Notes: generated by a model from the letters alone, not told the origin. Positions 17,057 to 26,180 are shown, counted from the first letter of the stretch. The stretch is 38,699 bases of DNA from Ruminococcus sp. (GCA_021200415.1 JAJQGO010000063.1:1-38699); one strand, 5' to 3'. Translations and numbers: made by a program.

Positions 17057-17878
17057 TTCATAATCTGAGATATACCAGTGAAGCTCCTCGCCGTCGTATT
17101 CGCCGACAGTTACGGATTCAATAATAACGTCCTCAACGGGTTTATCGTTGGAATCCGTTTCAACGTCCTGAATTTCATATATAATATCGAGCCCCTCATA
17201 GACCTGACCGAAAATGGTATAGTAGCCGTCAAGCCAAGGTGTTCCGCCAAGCTCCGCATAGACATCCTTAGCCTCATCGGAATACTCGACACCGTAGTAT
17301 TCGCCCATCTGATCGACAGTATCAGCGTCATACAAAGCACCTGTAACGATATAGAACTGACTTCCGTTTGTTGAAGTATCACCGCTGTTTGCGTAAGCCA
17401 AAGCACCTGCCGCATGGATAAGGTGCGAATCCGTGCCGCCATCGAACTTGCCGCCCCAGATAGATTCGCCGCCCGTACCTGTTCCGGTCGGGTCGCCGCC
17501 CTGAATCATGAAGTCGCTGATAACTCTGTGGAAGGTGAGTCCGTCATAGTAGCCCTCTTTGGCAAGCTCCACGAAATTTTCCACGCCCTCACTGGCATAT
17601 TCGGGGAAGAGCTTAATTTTGACCTCGCCGTAATCCTGAATATTCATTATAATTATCTGCTCGCCCTCTTCGGGAGCAGTGAAGTTTGCGACCTCTGAGA
17701 TGACATAGCTTGCCGAATCCTCTGTATCAGTATCAGTATCAGAAGAGCTGGCGGAAGAGCTTGTGTCCGTATCAGTGTCAGCGGAATCTCCGACAGTTTT
17801 TGTTCCGTTGCCGCAACCGGTAAAGCAGGCGGTAGTCAAAACGCCGCACAAAACTGCAGCTAAAGCTTTTTTCAACAT
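17054..17878 (-). CDS. Lipoprotein peptidyl-prolyl cis-trans isomerase, cyclophilin type
   Basis: The 274-aa protein has a lipoprotein signal peptide (MLKKALAAVLCGVLTTACFTGC, lipid-modified Cys22) and then a Ser/Asp/Thr-rich linker (to about residue 58). The cyclophilin domain keeps the catalytic region FHRVISDFMIQGGDP and TNGSQFYIV. An insertion of about 35 residues lies between that strand and WLDGYYTIFGQV, common in clostridial forms. It would speed proline isomerisation in proteins outside the membrane. ATG with AAGGAG upstream. A paralogue with lost active-site residues lies directly upstream at 18100, with its own promoter. Confidence 0.93.
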   Translation of the reverse strand: MLKKALAAVLCGVLTTACFTGCGNGTKTVGDSADTDTDTSSSASSSDTDTDTEDSASYVISEVANFTAPEEGEQIIIMNIQDYGEVKIKLFPEYASEGVENFVELAKEGYYDGLTFHRVISDFMIQGGDPTGTGTGGESIWGGKFDGGTDSHLIHAAGALAYANSGDTSTNGSQFYIVTGALYDADTVDQMGEYYGVEYSDEAKDVYAELGGTPWLDGYYTIFGQVYEGLDIIYEIQDVETDSNDKPVEDVIIESVTVGEYDGEELHWYISDYE

Positions 17879-17970
17879 AGAATTACACTCCTTAAAATTT
17901 TACTGTTATTTTCTTTATAAGATTAAGTAAAATCCCCCGGTGCTATATTTCAACTTTTTCATTATACAAC

Positions 17971-17999
17971 ACAAAATAGATTTTGTAAATAGTTTCCGT
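17971..17999 (-). promoter_or_regulatory. Promoter of the lipoprotein cyclophilin gene
   Basis: TTTACA (17999-17994), a 17-base spacer and TATAAT (17976-17971) on the minus strand, giving a leader of about 85 bases. Confidence 0.7.
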
Positions 18000-18099
18000 T
18001 CATTTTTGTGACATTCGGGGAAACAATTTGCAAATCAAACTCACAATTATTTCAAAATGACGTAATAGAACGGATAAAAGTGTACATTAAGAAAAAGTT

Positions 18100-18927
18100 T
18101 TAATCGTTTTCTTGGGTAGTTTCAGCTTCCTCGGAAGAATATTCGCTAATCTCCACTGAGATAATCATAATATCCTCAACGGGGATTTTGTATGTGTCAT
18201 CGTCCTCGTCCACACCCTCGGTTTCAAGGGAGGACAGCTCCTCGATAACGTCAAGTCCCTCATAAGCCTGACCGATTATAGTCATCTGCTGCGAAAAATT
18301 CGGTATGCCGCCGTTCTCGATAAAGGCGTCCGCAAGCTCCTGACTTTCGGAGGATTCCACAAGCTCCTCTACAACGTCGTCAGTGAATTCAATTGTATTC
18401 AGAAGTGCGAAGCGGCTGCCGTTGTAGTAGGTTTCGCCGCCGATAATCGCATCGAAGAGTCCATAATCAACAGTGGTGTTCAGCATACAGATAGCGCCCT
18501 TGAACGGCCAGAGATTCTGGTGCAGCTCGCGTTCTACAAGCTCACGGGAGGTGTCATAACCGTCAGGCATTGTGCCGTCCTTGTTCTTTGAGCCTGCCGC
18601 CGCATAAACTCCCGAATCCGAATGGAACACATATGTGTTGTCGTAGTAGCCGCTTTCAGCAAGCTCGATGAAATTCTGAACAGCATTTGGGGAATATTCG
18701 GGATAAAGCACAGCTCTTATTTCGCCAAGACTTGTGTCTATTATGGCAATTGTGTCGCCGTCCTCAGGTTCCTCAAGCTGAACAAGCTCGATTGTGTCAA
18801 CATTTACATACATATTGGATCTGCTGCTTTTTATGGCATTCAGCAGCATAAAAATCAGGGCAATAATTCCCATGATTATAATAAAACCAATCATTTTCTT
18901 GATAAGACCTTTATTGTTGCCGCCCAT
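18100..18927 (-). CDS. Membrane-anchored cyclophilin-like protein with degenerate active site
   Basis: About 275 aa. One N-terminal membrane anchor (MIGFIIIMGIIALIFMLL) precedes an extracellular domain aligned to the cyclophilin at 17054: GDTIAIIDTSLGEIRAVLYPEYSPNAVQNFIELAESGYYD, GSRFALLN, GQAYEGLDVIEEL. The catalytic segment FHRVI..FMIQGGDP has become FHSDSGVYAAAGSKN, so the key Arg and Gln are lost, and the Trp segment is now NFSQQMTIIG. It is probably a binding protein or pseudo-enzyme rather than an isomerase. The ATG at 18927 (MGGNNKG) is preferred because GAGAGG lies 7 bases before it; an ATG 15 bases upstream overlaps that site. Confidence 0.8.
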   Translation of the reverse strand: MGGNNKGLIKKMIGFIIIMGIIALIFMLLNAIKSSRSNMYVNVDTIELVQLEEPEDGDTIAIIDTSLGEIRAVLYPEYSPNAVQNFIELAESGYYDNTYVFHSDSGVYAAAGSKNKDGTMPDGYDTSRELVERELHQNLWPFKGAICMLNTTVDYGLFDAIIGGETYYNGSRFALLNTIEFTDDVVEELVESSESQELADAFIENGGIPNFSQQMTIIGQAYEGLDVIEELSSLETEGVDEDDDTYKIPVEDIMIISVEISEYSSEEAETTQEND

Positions 18928-18972
18928 ATATATACCTCTCAATCAGAAATCCACAGTATTTACACATATTCA

Positions 18973-19001
18973 ATTATATCAAAACCGTACCTTTTTGTCA
19001 A
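18973..19001 (-). promoter_or_regulatory. Strong promoter of the cyclophilin-like gene
   Basis: TTGACA (19001-18996), a 17-base spacer and TATAAT (18978-18973) preceded by TGA, an extended -10. It is nearly full consensus on the minus strand. Confidence 0.8.
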
Positions 19002-19093
19002 TACCTACCGGATTTTTTGATGCGCCGTCCTGAAGGCTCCCGAAATTATAATGCCCTCAGCCGGCTTTCATATACCGTAAAATTCCTTGTATC

Positions 19094-19126
19094 GGCGGAA
19101 ATTATTGGCTTTTTTCCGCCTTTTTT
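19094..19126 (+). terminator. Plus-strand terminator without an obvious gene upstream
   Basis: GGCGGAAA (19094-19101) and TTTCCGCC (19113-19120) form an 8-bp stem followed by six Ts. The genes on either side diverge (minus from 18927, plus from 19279), so no plus-strand gene ends here. A small RNA or a relic is possible; a TATAAT at 19047 lacks a good -35. Confidence 0.7.
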
Positions 19127-19167
19127 AAGCATTCATACATTTTTAAAAAATAAAACTGTAAAAATGT

Positions 19168-19196
19168 TTGAAATCCGTCTGATAATGTGGTATAAT
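19168..19196 (+). promoter_or_regulatory. Promoter of the signal-peptidase-like gene
   Basis: TTGAAA (19168-19173), a 17-base spacer and TATAAT (19191-19196) preceded by TGG, an extended -10. The leader of about 75 bases includes a small CGGAG/CTCCG hairpin. Confidence 0.75.
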
Positions 19197-19278
19197 ATTG
19201 GCATATGGATTTTTTCGGAGGTTCTCCGCTGCATTTAGAAAAACAAAAACATAATATGTGTAAAGGATTTGATTAAAA

Positions 19279-20541
19279 ATGGAAAACAAAAAACGATTCT
19301 CGATACTTAAAGCTGTAATCTGCGTTATCGCCATACTGCTGATTGCAGTATCCCTTGTGCTTAACATCGCCTTTTCAGGCGGGAAAACACCGCACATTTT
19401 CGGCAGATACATTTATATTGTAAGTGAGGACAGCGTTGACGAGGGCGTAACCGCAGGCGCGGCTATTTTCGCATCGGAATTCACAGGCTCGAATGTTAAT
19501 ACGGGCAGCATCGTCCTCTGCAATCTTGACGGCTATACGGGACTTCAGCTCAGAGGCATTGGTGATGTCATTCAGAGCGAGGACGGTCAGACGTTATACG
19601 CTACAAGCATCGGCTCTACGGCTGAGCTTGATTCAAACGGAGACAGAGTCACAGTTTCCGGCGATGATATTGCCGCTGTCTGCACGGGCTGTACCCAGAG
19701 CCTTGAATTCGGAAAATATGTCAGATTTTCCACGAATATCAAGGGAATCCTCCTCCAGCTCATTCTGCCCTGCGTTGTTCTGGTGATTTTCCTTATTGCG
19801 AAAATTGCCTCCTCAAAGGACGATATAGATGAAGAGGAAGATTATGATTTCTACGAATACGACGAAGAGGAGGCTGCTGAGGACGCTTCACGAGTTCCTT
19901 CACACGAAAAGCAGAATGGCCCTCTCTTTGAACCATCACAGGAAATCCAGCCAAGCAACGAGTTTGAGCGCAAAAAGATGTCCATTGCCGAAAACTTCAG
20001 CCAGAAGGAGGTTGACCATAACTCCTCCTACCAGAAGGAAAAGGAACGTACCATGCAGTTCAAGGCACAGCGCTCCACAGGCCCTGAATCGCCGTCGGCT
20101 AACTACAGAGCAAGACACCAAAGCTCGGCTGAATCCTCATTTGCGGCAAGAAATATGGGCGGTCAGTCCTCAACAGCTCCGACTGCCGACGCACTCAGAG
20201 AGGAAATGCTCAGAAAAACTGCCGAGGCTGAACGCTCCAACACAAAAACCTTCGGAACAGGCAGCGGAGAGTCCGCAAGCGATATTACAGGCATCTACTC
20301 CAAGGCACAGCTTGCAGAAATGGCAAATGCCGACCTGCCCAAGACAGCTCCCCTCAGAACAAGAACAACTCCGCCTGTTACGCCTTCCGCACCTGCATCA
20401 GCTCCCACAAGAAAAAGCAGCTCGCCGAATATTGACGATATTATTTCGAAGTCCGAGAACGACTCCAAGAAGAAGAGCGTTTCGGATATGTCGATTGACG
20501 ATCTCCTGAAACTCATCGAGGACGAAAAGAAAAAGCTTTAA
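19279..20541 (+). CDS. Membrane protein resembling signal peptidase I (SipW type), divergent, with long cytoplasmic tail
   Basis: The 420-aa protein has a helix at about 9-31, an outside domain of about 130 residues, a second helix (GILLQLILPCVVLVIFLIAKIA, about 155-175), then an acidic and Ser-rich tail ending in SIDDLLKLIEDEKKKL. The outside segment DSVDEGVTAGAAIF lines up with the signal peptidase I signature GSMEPTI..G, keeping the Ser but losing Met-Glu-Pro. A later YATSIGSTAELDSNGDRVTVSGDDI resembles the TKGD...N..D region, but the His/Lys partner is not visible. It may therefore be an inactive relative with a scaffold or regulatory role. The topology (two helices, large tail) is seen; the family call is tentative. 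Confidence 0.6.
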   Translation: MENKKRFSILKAVICVIAILLIAVSLVLNIAFSGGKTPHIFGRYIYIVSEDSVDEGVTAGAAIFASEFTGSNVNTGSIVLCNLDGYTGLQLRGIGDVIQSEDGQTLYATSIGSTAELDSNGDRVTVSGDDIAAVCTGCTQSLEFGKYVRFSTNIKGILLQLILPCVVLVIFLIAKIASSKDDIDEEEDYDFYEYDEEEAAEDASRVPSHEKQNGPLFEPSQEIQPSNEFERKKMSIAENFSQKEVDHNSSYQKEKERTMQFKAQRSTGPESPSANYRARHQSSAESSFAARNMGGQSSTAPTADALREEMLRKTAEAERSNTKTFGTGSGESASDITGIYSKAQLAEMANADLPKTAPLRTRTTPPVTPSAPASAPTRKSSSPNIDDIISKSENDSKKKSVSDMSIDDLLKLIEDEKKKL

Positions 20542-20582
20542 TCATTAGCCTGCGGATTCATTGCAATTACATTTGATATTTT

Positions 20583-20611
20583 AACGGCAGAAGTTATTTG
20601 CTGCCGTTTTT
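20583..20611 (+). terminator. Rho-independent terminator after the signal-peptidase-like gene
   Basis: AACGGCAG (20583-20590) pairs with CTGCCGTT (20601-20608), followed by a T-run. Confidence 0.85.
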
Positions 20612-20700
20612 CTGCGTTTATTTTCATTTTTCACGCATCAAAATTCAAAAAATTCTACGATATGTAAATCTCGTTGAAAAATATTTGTTGAAATATACAA

Positions 20701-20729
20701 TTGAAAAAATCTGAACTATACTGTATAAT
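20701..20729 (+). promoter_or_regulatory. Promoter of the glycogen phosphorylase gene
   Basis: TTGAAA (20701-20706), a 17-base spacer and TATAAT (20724-20729). It gives a leader of about 80 bases before glgP. No obvious catabolite-repression site was seen. Confidence 0.75.
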
Positions 20730-20818
20730 AGGTATTAGGTATTGTGTGTGCATAAATACCGGCGTCTGTACGCACTTATTCCCCATTAACTATGTTTCGC
20801 CGGAGAATGGAGAAGAAT

Positions 20819-23221
20819 ATGACTAAAAAAGTAAATCCTCTTATGGAACAAATCAAAAAGGCTTTTCCCGAAAAGCTTCAGACGCTCTACAGCGTGTCGC
20901 CGGAGGAGGCGTCCGATAAGCAGGTTTATCAGGTGCTTTCTTCAATCATCGTGGATATTCTCGGCAGAAAAAGACAGTCATTTGTTAATCATACACATTC
21001 GGTAGGCGGCAAGCAGATTTACTATCTCTCTATGGAATTCCTCATGGGCCGTTCACTTAAAACCAACATCTATAATCTTGAGCTTGCTGACGACATCGGC
21101 GCAATGCTCAAGGAGTACGGCATCAATCTCGACAGAATCTATGAAAACGAGCCTGACGCAGGTCTTGGAAACGGTGGCCTTGGACGTCTTGCCGCTTGCT
21201 ACCTCGACGCACTCGCTACTACGGCTCACCCCGCTATGGGTCACTCCATCTGCTATGAGTACGGCATCTTCCAGCAGAAGCTTGAGGACGGCTGGCAGAC
21301 CGAGCTTCCCGATAACTGGCTCCCCGGCGGCTCAGTATGGCTTGTTCCGAAGCCGGAGCTTTCAATTGATATTCACTTTGAGGGCGAGCTTCAGGAATAT
21401 TGGGACAACCAGTATCATCATATTTCCCATGTAAACTACAATACAGTTGTGGCTATCCCCTATGATATGTACGTTTCGGGCTATGGCAGCGAGGGAGTTT
21501 CAACACTTCGTCTTTGGAGGGCACAGGCTCCGAGCTTCGATATGGCTAAGTTCAACAGCGGCGACTACGCAAGCGCTCTTGCACAGAATTCCGTTGCAAA
21601 CGCTATCTCAAAGGTTCTCTATCCTAACGATAACCACCTTGAGGGTAAGTCGCTCCGACTCAGACAGCAGTATTTCCTCTGCGCAGCTGCAATCGGCGAT
21701 ATTGTCAACAACCACATGAACGTATACGGAACTCTCGATAACCTCCACGAAAAGGTTGCTATTCATATTAACGATACTCATCCGACACTGGCTATCCCCG
21801 AGCTTATGCGAATCCTTCTGGACGACTGCGGCTATTCATGGGAAAAGGCATGGAATATCGTCAGTCACACCTTCGCTTACACAAACCACACTGTTATGGC
21901 TGAGGCTCTCGAAAAATGGGATGTCAACCTCGTTAAGCACGTTATCCCCCGTGTATTCTCCATCATCGTGGAAATCAACAACCGTTACTGCCGTGAGCTT
22001 ATGGAAAAATACGGCTACGACAGCTCCAAGACTACGAAAATGTCCATTATCAAGGACAATCAGATTCATATGGCTACACTCTGCGTTGCTGTTTCACACA
22101 GCGTAAACGGCGTATCCAAGCTTCATTCCGAGATTATCAAGGATTCTGTTTTCCATGACGAGTACATGACGACTCCCGATAAATTCAAGAACGTAACAAA
22201 CGGTATCGCATACAGAAGATGGCTCTATCAGTCCAACCATGGTCTTACGGATCTCCTCACTGAATGTATCGGCGATAAGTTCATCAAGGACGGCGCTGAG
22301 CTTGCCGCATTCAGGAAGTTCGAGAACGATGACGCTGTTCTTGAAAGGCTCATGGATGTAAAGAGAAAGAACAAGGCTGCCTTCTGCAAGTACGTAAAGC
22401 AGACAACCAAGATTGAGCTTGACCCCGACAGCATTTTCGATGTTCAGGTTAAGCGTCTCCACGAATACAAGAGACAGCACCTTAATGTTATGAATATTCT
22501 TGCGGATTACAGCTATCTCCTCAATAATCCTGATGCTGATTTCACCCCCAAGACATATATCTTCGCTGCTAAGGCTGCTCCGGGATACTATCTTGCTAAG
22601 CAGATTATTAAGATGATCTGGGCAATATCCGAGGAAATCAGAAAGAATCCCAAGATTTCGAAGAAGCTTTCTGTTATCTTCCTTGAGAATTACTGCGTAA
22701 CGCTTTCTGAGATTCTTATGCCCGCAAGCGATATTTCTGAACAGATTTCTCTCGCATGTACGGAGGCTTCCGGTACAGGCAACATGAAGCTCATGCTCAA
22801 CGGGGCTGTAACTCTCGGTACGCTTGACGGCGCTAATATCGAAATCAAGGAGGCTGTCGGCGACGACAATATCATTATCTTCGGTATGACGACTCCTGAG
22901 GTAAACGAGCTGAAGGCACGCGGATATAATCCTATTGACTATTTCAACAACAACAGCGTTATTCATGAGGCTATCGAGCGTATGTATCACGGAATCAACG
23001 GCTGCACATTCAATGACGTTGCAAATTCCCTCAAGGATCGCGACCCATATATGGTTATTGCGGATTTCGATTCCTACAGAGCTGCTCAGAGATACACCAC
23101 TGAATGCTACAATGACAAGAAGAAGTGGGCTAAGATGTCCCTCAACAACATTGCAGGCGCAGGAATTTTCTCCGCAGACCGTGCTGTAAATGAATATGCT
23201 GCAAATATCTGGGGACTTTAA
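20819..23221 (+). CDS. glgP: Glycogen/starch/alpha-glucan phosphorylase
   Basis: The 800-aa enzyme releases glucose 1-phosphate from the non-reducing ends of alpha-1,4-glucans. It has the family landmarks YYLSMEFLMGRSL, GLGNGGLGRLAACYLDALA and VKRLHEYKRQ. The pyridoxal-phosphate site EASGTGNMKLMLNGAVTLGT has Lys657 as the cofactor lysine. The start at 20819 (MTKKVNPLMEQ) is chosen because GGAG lies 6-7 bases before it; a longer frame from 20792 lacks a site. It is followed by a terminator and then a GH13 enzyme, so the pair would degrade stored glycogen or imported maltodextrins in the cytoplasm. Confidence 0.98.
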   Translation: MTKKVNPLMEQIKKAFPEKLQTLYSVSPEEASDKQVYQVLSSIIVDILGRKRQSFVNHTHSVGGKQIYYLSMEFLMGRSLKTNIYNLELADDIGAMLKEYGINLDRIYENEPDAGLGNGGLGRLAACYLDALATTAHPAMGHSICYEYGIFQQKLEDGWQTELPDNWLPGGSVWLVPKPELSIDIHFEGELQEYWDNQYHHISHVNYNTVVAIPYDMYVSGYGSEGVSTLRLWRAQAPSFDMAKFNSGDYASALAQNSVANAISKVLYPNDNHLEGKSLRLRQQYFLCAAAIGDIVNNHMNVYGTLDNLHEKVAIHINDTHPTLAIPELMRILLDDCGYSWEKAWNIVSHTFAYTNHTVMAEALEKWDVNLVKHVIPRVFSIIVEINNRYCRELMEKYGYDSSKTTKMSIIKDNQIHMATLCVAVSHSVNGVSKLHSEIIKDSVFHDEYMTTPDKFKNVTNGIAYRRWLYQSNHGLTDLLTECIGDKFIKDGAELAAFRKFENDDAVLERLMDVKRKNKAAFCKYVKQTTKIELDPDSIFDVQVKRLHEYKRQHLNVMNILADYSYLLNNPDADFTPKTYIFAAKAAPGYYLAKQIIKMIWAISEEIRKNPKISKKLSVIFLENYCVTLSEILMPASDISEQISLACTEASGTGNMKLMLNGAVTLGTLDGANIEIKEAVGDDNIIIFGMTTPEVNELKARGYNPIDYFNNNSVIHEAIERMYHGINGCTFNDVANSLKDRDPYMVIADFDSYRAAQRYTTECYNDKKKWAKMSLNNIAGAGIFSADRAVNEYAANIWGL

Positions 23222-23252
23222 TTTATAGGCAATAATAATTATCTGTTTTTGC

Positions 23253-23281
23253 AGGGCGGGCAATGCCCGTCCTCTTTTTTT
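23253..23281 (+). terminator. Terminator between glgP and the GH13 gene
   Basis: AGGGCGGGC and GCCCGTCCT form a 9-bp stem (one G-T pair) with loop AAT, then C and seven Ts. Confidence 0.85.
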
Positions 23282-23365
23282 GACAAAATCTCAGGCAATA
23301 CTTCAGAGCGTGTTCAGATAGATAGTATACGCGATTTTACTGTGCCTGATAATTGGAGTGAAAGA

Positions 23366-25234
23366 ATGAAAGCAATTTATGATGCGTGGAATCTTAATTA
23401 CAAATCCATTTTCGGAGCAGTCAGACAGTTTGAAACCTGCCGCTTCGCAATAAGACTTCCCAAGGAAACAGTTCCGGATTTTCCGCCTGTTCTCGTACTT
23501 TTCAGAACGGGCTTCAAGGAGCGTTTCCTCCCCATGAACAAAACGGCGGAGGAGGATGACTGCAATGTGTATTCCACCGAATACAACGCACGCTACAGCG
23601 ACGTACACTACTACTATTTTTCATATACCTGCGGCGGCGTTCGCTATTATATAAAAAAAATCAACAGCCACGAGGGCAGCATTCAGGGGGGCGATCTTTT
23701 TCAGCTCACAGTTTACAGCTTGAGCTACAAAACGCCTGAATTTCTCAAGGGCGGCGTTATGTATCAGATCTTCCCTGACCGCTTTTGCAAGAGCGGCAGG
23801 ACGCATGAGAACGTCCCCACAGACCGTGTTCTCCGTGATGACTGGGGCGGAACTCCCTACTATAAGCCCGATGAAAACGGTCACGTCTGGAATAACGACT
23901 ATTTCGGCGGCGATTTTGCGGGAATACAGTCGAAGCTGCCCTATCTTCAGGACCTGGGCGTAACCTGTATCTACCTGAACCCGATTCTCGAATCTCACGA
24001 GAACCACCGCTACAATACGGCAAACTATATGAAAGCCGATCCGCTTCTCGGAACAAATGAGGAGTTCGCGGAGCTTTGCGCAGAGGCGAAAAAATATGGC
24101 ATTTCCATAATCATTGACGGTGTTTTCTCCCATACGGGAGCGGACAGCGTGTACTTCAACAAATTCAGCCGCTATGATACTCTTGGAGCGTACAATTCAA
24201 AGGAAAGCCCCTATTACGACTGGTACAGCTTCTTTGACTATCCTGACGGCTACGAAGCGTGGTGGGGAATTGACACTCTCCCCAACGTCTGGGAGAACAA
24301 CCCCAGCTATACGGAATATATCTGCGGCGAGGAGGGCGTGCTGAATTACTGGCTGTCCCTTGGTGCTGCCGGCTGGAGGCTTGACGTTGCGGACGAGCTG
24401 CCGGATCAGTTCCTTGACAACCTCCGCAAGAGCGTCAAGGGCTTCGATGAGGAAAAAATCATTATCGGCGAGGTCTGGGAGGACGCTTCAAATAAGGAAA
24501 GCTACGGCGTGAAAAGACGCTATCTTCTGGGCGATCAGCTTGACTCTGTTATGAACTATCCGTTCCGTGAGGCTATTCTGAATTATGTCAAGGGCGGCTC
24601 ACCTCTTGATCTCGAACGCTCGGTTATGACCATTATGGAAAACTATCCCAAGCCGACTGTGGACGTTCTTATGAATTTCGTGTCAACACACGATATTGAG
24701 CGTGCTATAAACCGCCTTGGCGGCGAAAGCTGCGATGACAAGAGCAAGGACTGGATGGCTGAACGCTATCTCACTGATGAGGAATACAGCAAGGGAAAAA
24801 ATCTCCTTAAGGCAGCTATGGCACTGCAATTTTTCCTGCCGGGCGTACCCAGCATTTACTACGGTGACGAAGCAGGACTTCAGGGCTACAAGGATCCCTT
24901 TAACCGCCGCTGCTATCCGTGGGGAAATGAGGATACGGAGCTTATAGCATATACAAAGGAGCTTTGCCGTGTAAGAAAATCCCTGAGCGTTATGAAGGAC
25001 GGAAGAATCTATTTCGTCTACAGCGATGATAATGTTGCGGCATTTGCACGTACAGGCGAAACAGACGCTATAATATTCGTGAACAGAAGCGGAGAGACTG
25101 CCGTTATAGATGATGCAGGAAGAAAGCTGAGCCGCTTTGATAAGCTTGCGCCTTATGTGGGCGGTTTTTCCAACGATACAATCACTGTTGAACCCTATGG
25201 ATACACTATAATTACGGGCAATTTTTTAGGGTGA
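23366..25234 (+). CDS. Cytoplasmic alpha-glycosidase of family GH13 (neopullulanase/maltogenic type)
   Basis: The 622-aa protein has an N-terminal beta domain (about 1-125) and then a GH13 barrel opening GGVMYQIFPDRF. Barrel regions are DLGVTCIYLNPILESHENHRYNT, IIDGVFSHTG, GWRLDVADE (nucleophile Asp340), IIIGEVWED (acid/base Glu369) and FVSTHDIER (Asp443). There is no signal peptide, so it acts inside the cell, likely cutting maltodextrins, cyclodextrins or glycogen branches next to GlgP. The exact substrate cannot be read from sequence. The ATG at 23366 has TTGGAG about 8 bases upstream; the frame extends to 23249, but that stretch overlaps the terminator of glgP. Confidence 0.92.
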   Translation: MKAIYDAWNLNYKSIFGAVRQFETCRFAIRLPKETVPDFPPVLVLFRTGFKERFLPMNKTAEEDDCNVYSTEYNARYSDVHYYYFSYTCGGVRYYIKKINSHEGSIQGGDLFQLTVYSLSYKTPEFLKGGVMYQIFPDRFCKSGRTHENVPTDRVLRDDWGGTPYYKPDENGHVWNNDYFGGDFAGIQSKLPYLQDLGVTCIYLNPILESHENHRYNTANYMKADPLLGTNEEFAELCAEAKKYGISIIIDGVFSHTGADSVYFNKFSRYDTLGAYNSKESPYYDWYSFFDYPDGYEAWWGIDTLPNVWENNPSYTEYICGEEGVLNYWLSLGAAGWRLDVADELPDQFLDNLRKSVKGFDEEKIIIGEVWEDASNKESYGVKRRYLLGDQLDSVMNYPFREAILNYVKGGSPLDLERSVMTIMENYPKPTVDVLMNFVSTHDIERAINRLGGESCDDKSKDWMAERYLTDEEYSKGKNLLKAAMALQFFLPGVPSIYYGDEAGLQGYKDPFNRRCYPWGNEDTELIAYTKELCRVRKSLSVMKDGRIYFVYSDDNVAAFARTGETDAIIFVNRSGETAVIDDAGRKLSRFDKLAPYVGGFSNDTITVEPYGYTIITGNFLG

Positions 25235-25364
25235 CGAGATTTTTCAAAAAAAATCAAAAAAAATTTCCTACTTTAAGATTATTTTAAGGTTAAGCCAATA
25301 TAATAATAATCGGATTAAGTAATCCCCCAATTCCCCCTCTAAATTCATTTTATCTTTCCTGAAG

Positions 25365-25390
25365 GCTGTGCTTTTAAGCACAGCTTTTTC
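25365..25390 (+). terminator. Terminator between the GH13 gene and deoD
   Basis: GCTGTGCTT/AAGCACAGC inverted repeat followed by five Ts. It lies about 130 bases after the GH13 stop; the sequence between is A/T-rich with no gene. Confidence 0.8.
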
Positions 25391-25402
25391 TTTTGTGTTC
25401 CC

Positions 25403-25431
25403 TTGTTTTTTATATGAAAATTGTGTATAAT
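25403..25431 (+). promoter_or_regulatory. Promoter of the deoD-glycerophosphodiesterase pair
   Basis: TTGTTT (25403-25408), a 17-base spacer and TATAAT (25426-25431), directly after the terminator. Confidence 0.65.
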
Positions 25432-25466
25432 ATAAGATAAGAATTACAAGAAAGGACGTGCTTTTT

Positions 25467-26180
25467 ATGCCAACACCACACAACAGCGCAAATAAAGGTG
25501 ATATTGCTAAAACCGTACTCATGCCCGGCGACCCTCTGCGAGCTGAATTTATCGCAAAAACGTACCTGACAAATCCTGTCTGCTATAATAAGGTTCGGGG
25601 AATGCTCGGCTTTACGGGAACCTACAAGGGCGTTCCTGTATCCGTTCAGGGGAGCGGCATGGGGATACCCTCTATCGGCATATATTCATGGGAGCTTTTC
25701 AACGAGTATGATGTTGAAAATATTATCAGAGTCGGAACTGCCGGAGCAATTGCCGATAATGTGAATCTGCGTGAAATAATTATTGCCCAGAGCGCAAGCA
25801 CAAACTCAAATTACGGCAGCCAGTTCGGCTTGCCGGGAATCTATGCACCGACAGCCTCATGGAAGCTTCTTTCCGCCGCCGTCAAGACCGCAGAGGCTAA
25901 GGGCAGCGTGTATCACTGCGGAAATATCCTTTCGAGCGATACCTTTTACGATGACAGCGACAGTCTTGGAAAATGGGCGAAAATGGGCGTTCTCGCCATT
26001 GAAATGGAATCTGCGGCACTCTACATGAACGCCGCAAGGGCAGGAAAAAACGCACTTTGTGTGCTTACGGTATCGGACTGTCCGCTGAAGGGTCTTTCCA
26101 CCACGGCAGAGGAGCGTCAGACCTCCTTCCGTGAGATGATGGAAATTGCCCTCGAAACGGCGGTTGAAATGGCGGAATGA
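25467..26180 (+). CDS. deoD: Purine-nucleoside phosphorylase, DeoD type
   Basis: The 237-aa enzyme splits purine (deoxy)nucleosides with phosphate into base and (deoxy)ribose 1-phosphate. Landmarks are MPTPHNSANKGDIAKTVLMPGDPLRA, the phosphate/ribose regions SVQGSGMGIPSIGIYS and IIRVGTAGAI, and VLAIEMESAALYMNA followed by LTVSDCPL (catalytic Asp). The ATG at 25467 is preferred, with AAAGGA 10 bases upstream; an in-frame GTG 9 bases earlier is too close to that site. Its stop overlaps the next gene by ATGA, so the two are coupled although their functions are not obviously linked. Confidence 0.96.
   Translation: MPTPHNSANKGDIAKTVLMPGDPLRAEFIAKTYLTNPVCYNKVRGMLGFTGTYKGVPVSVQGSGMGIPSIGIYSWELFNEYDVENIIRVGTAGAIADNVNLREIIIAQSASTNSNYGSQFGLPGIYAPTASWKLLSAAVKTAEAKGSVYHCGNILSSDTFYDDSDSLGKWAKMGVLAIEMESAALYMNAARAGKNALCVLTVSDCPLKGLSTTAEERQTSFREMMEIALETAVEMAE

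Noticed and set aside
22094..23263. 389-aa open frame antisense to glgP
   Set aside because: It lies wholly on the opposite strand of a confident glycogen phosphorylase gene, has no recognisable motifs or binding site, and reflects codon bias.
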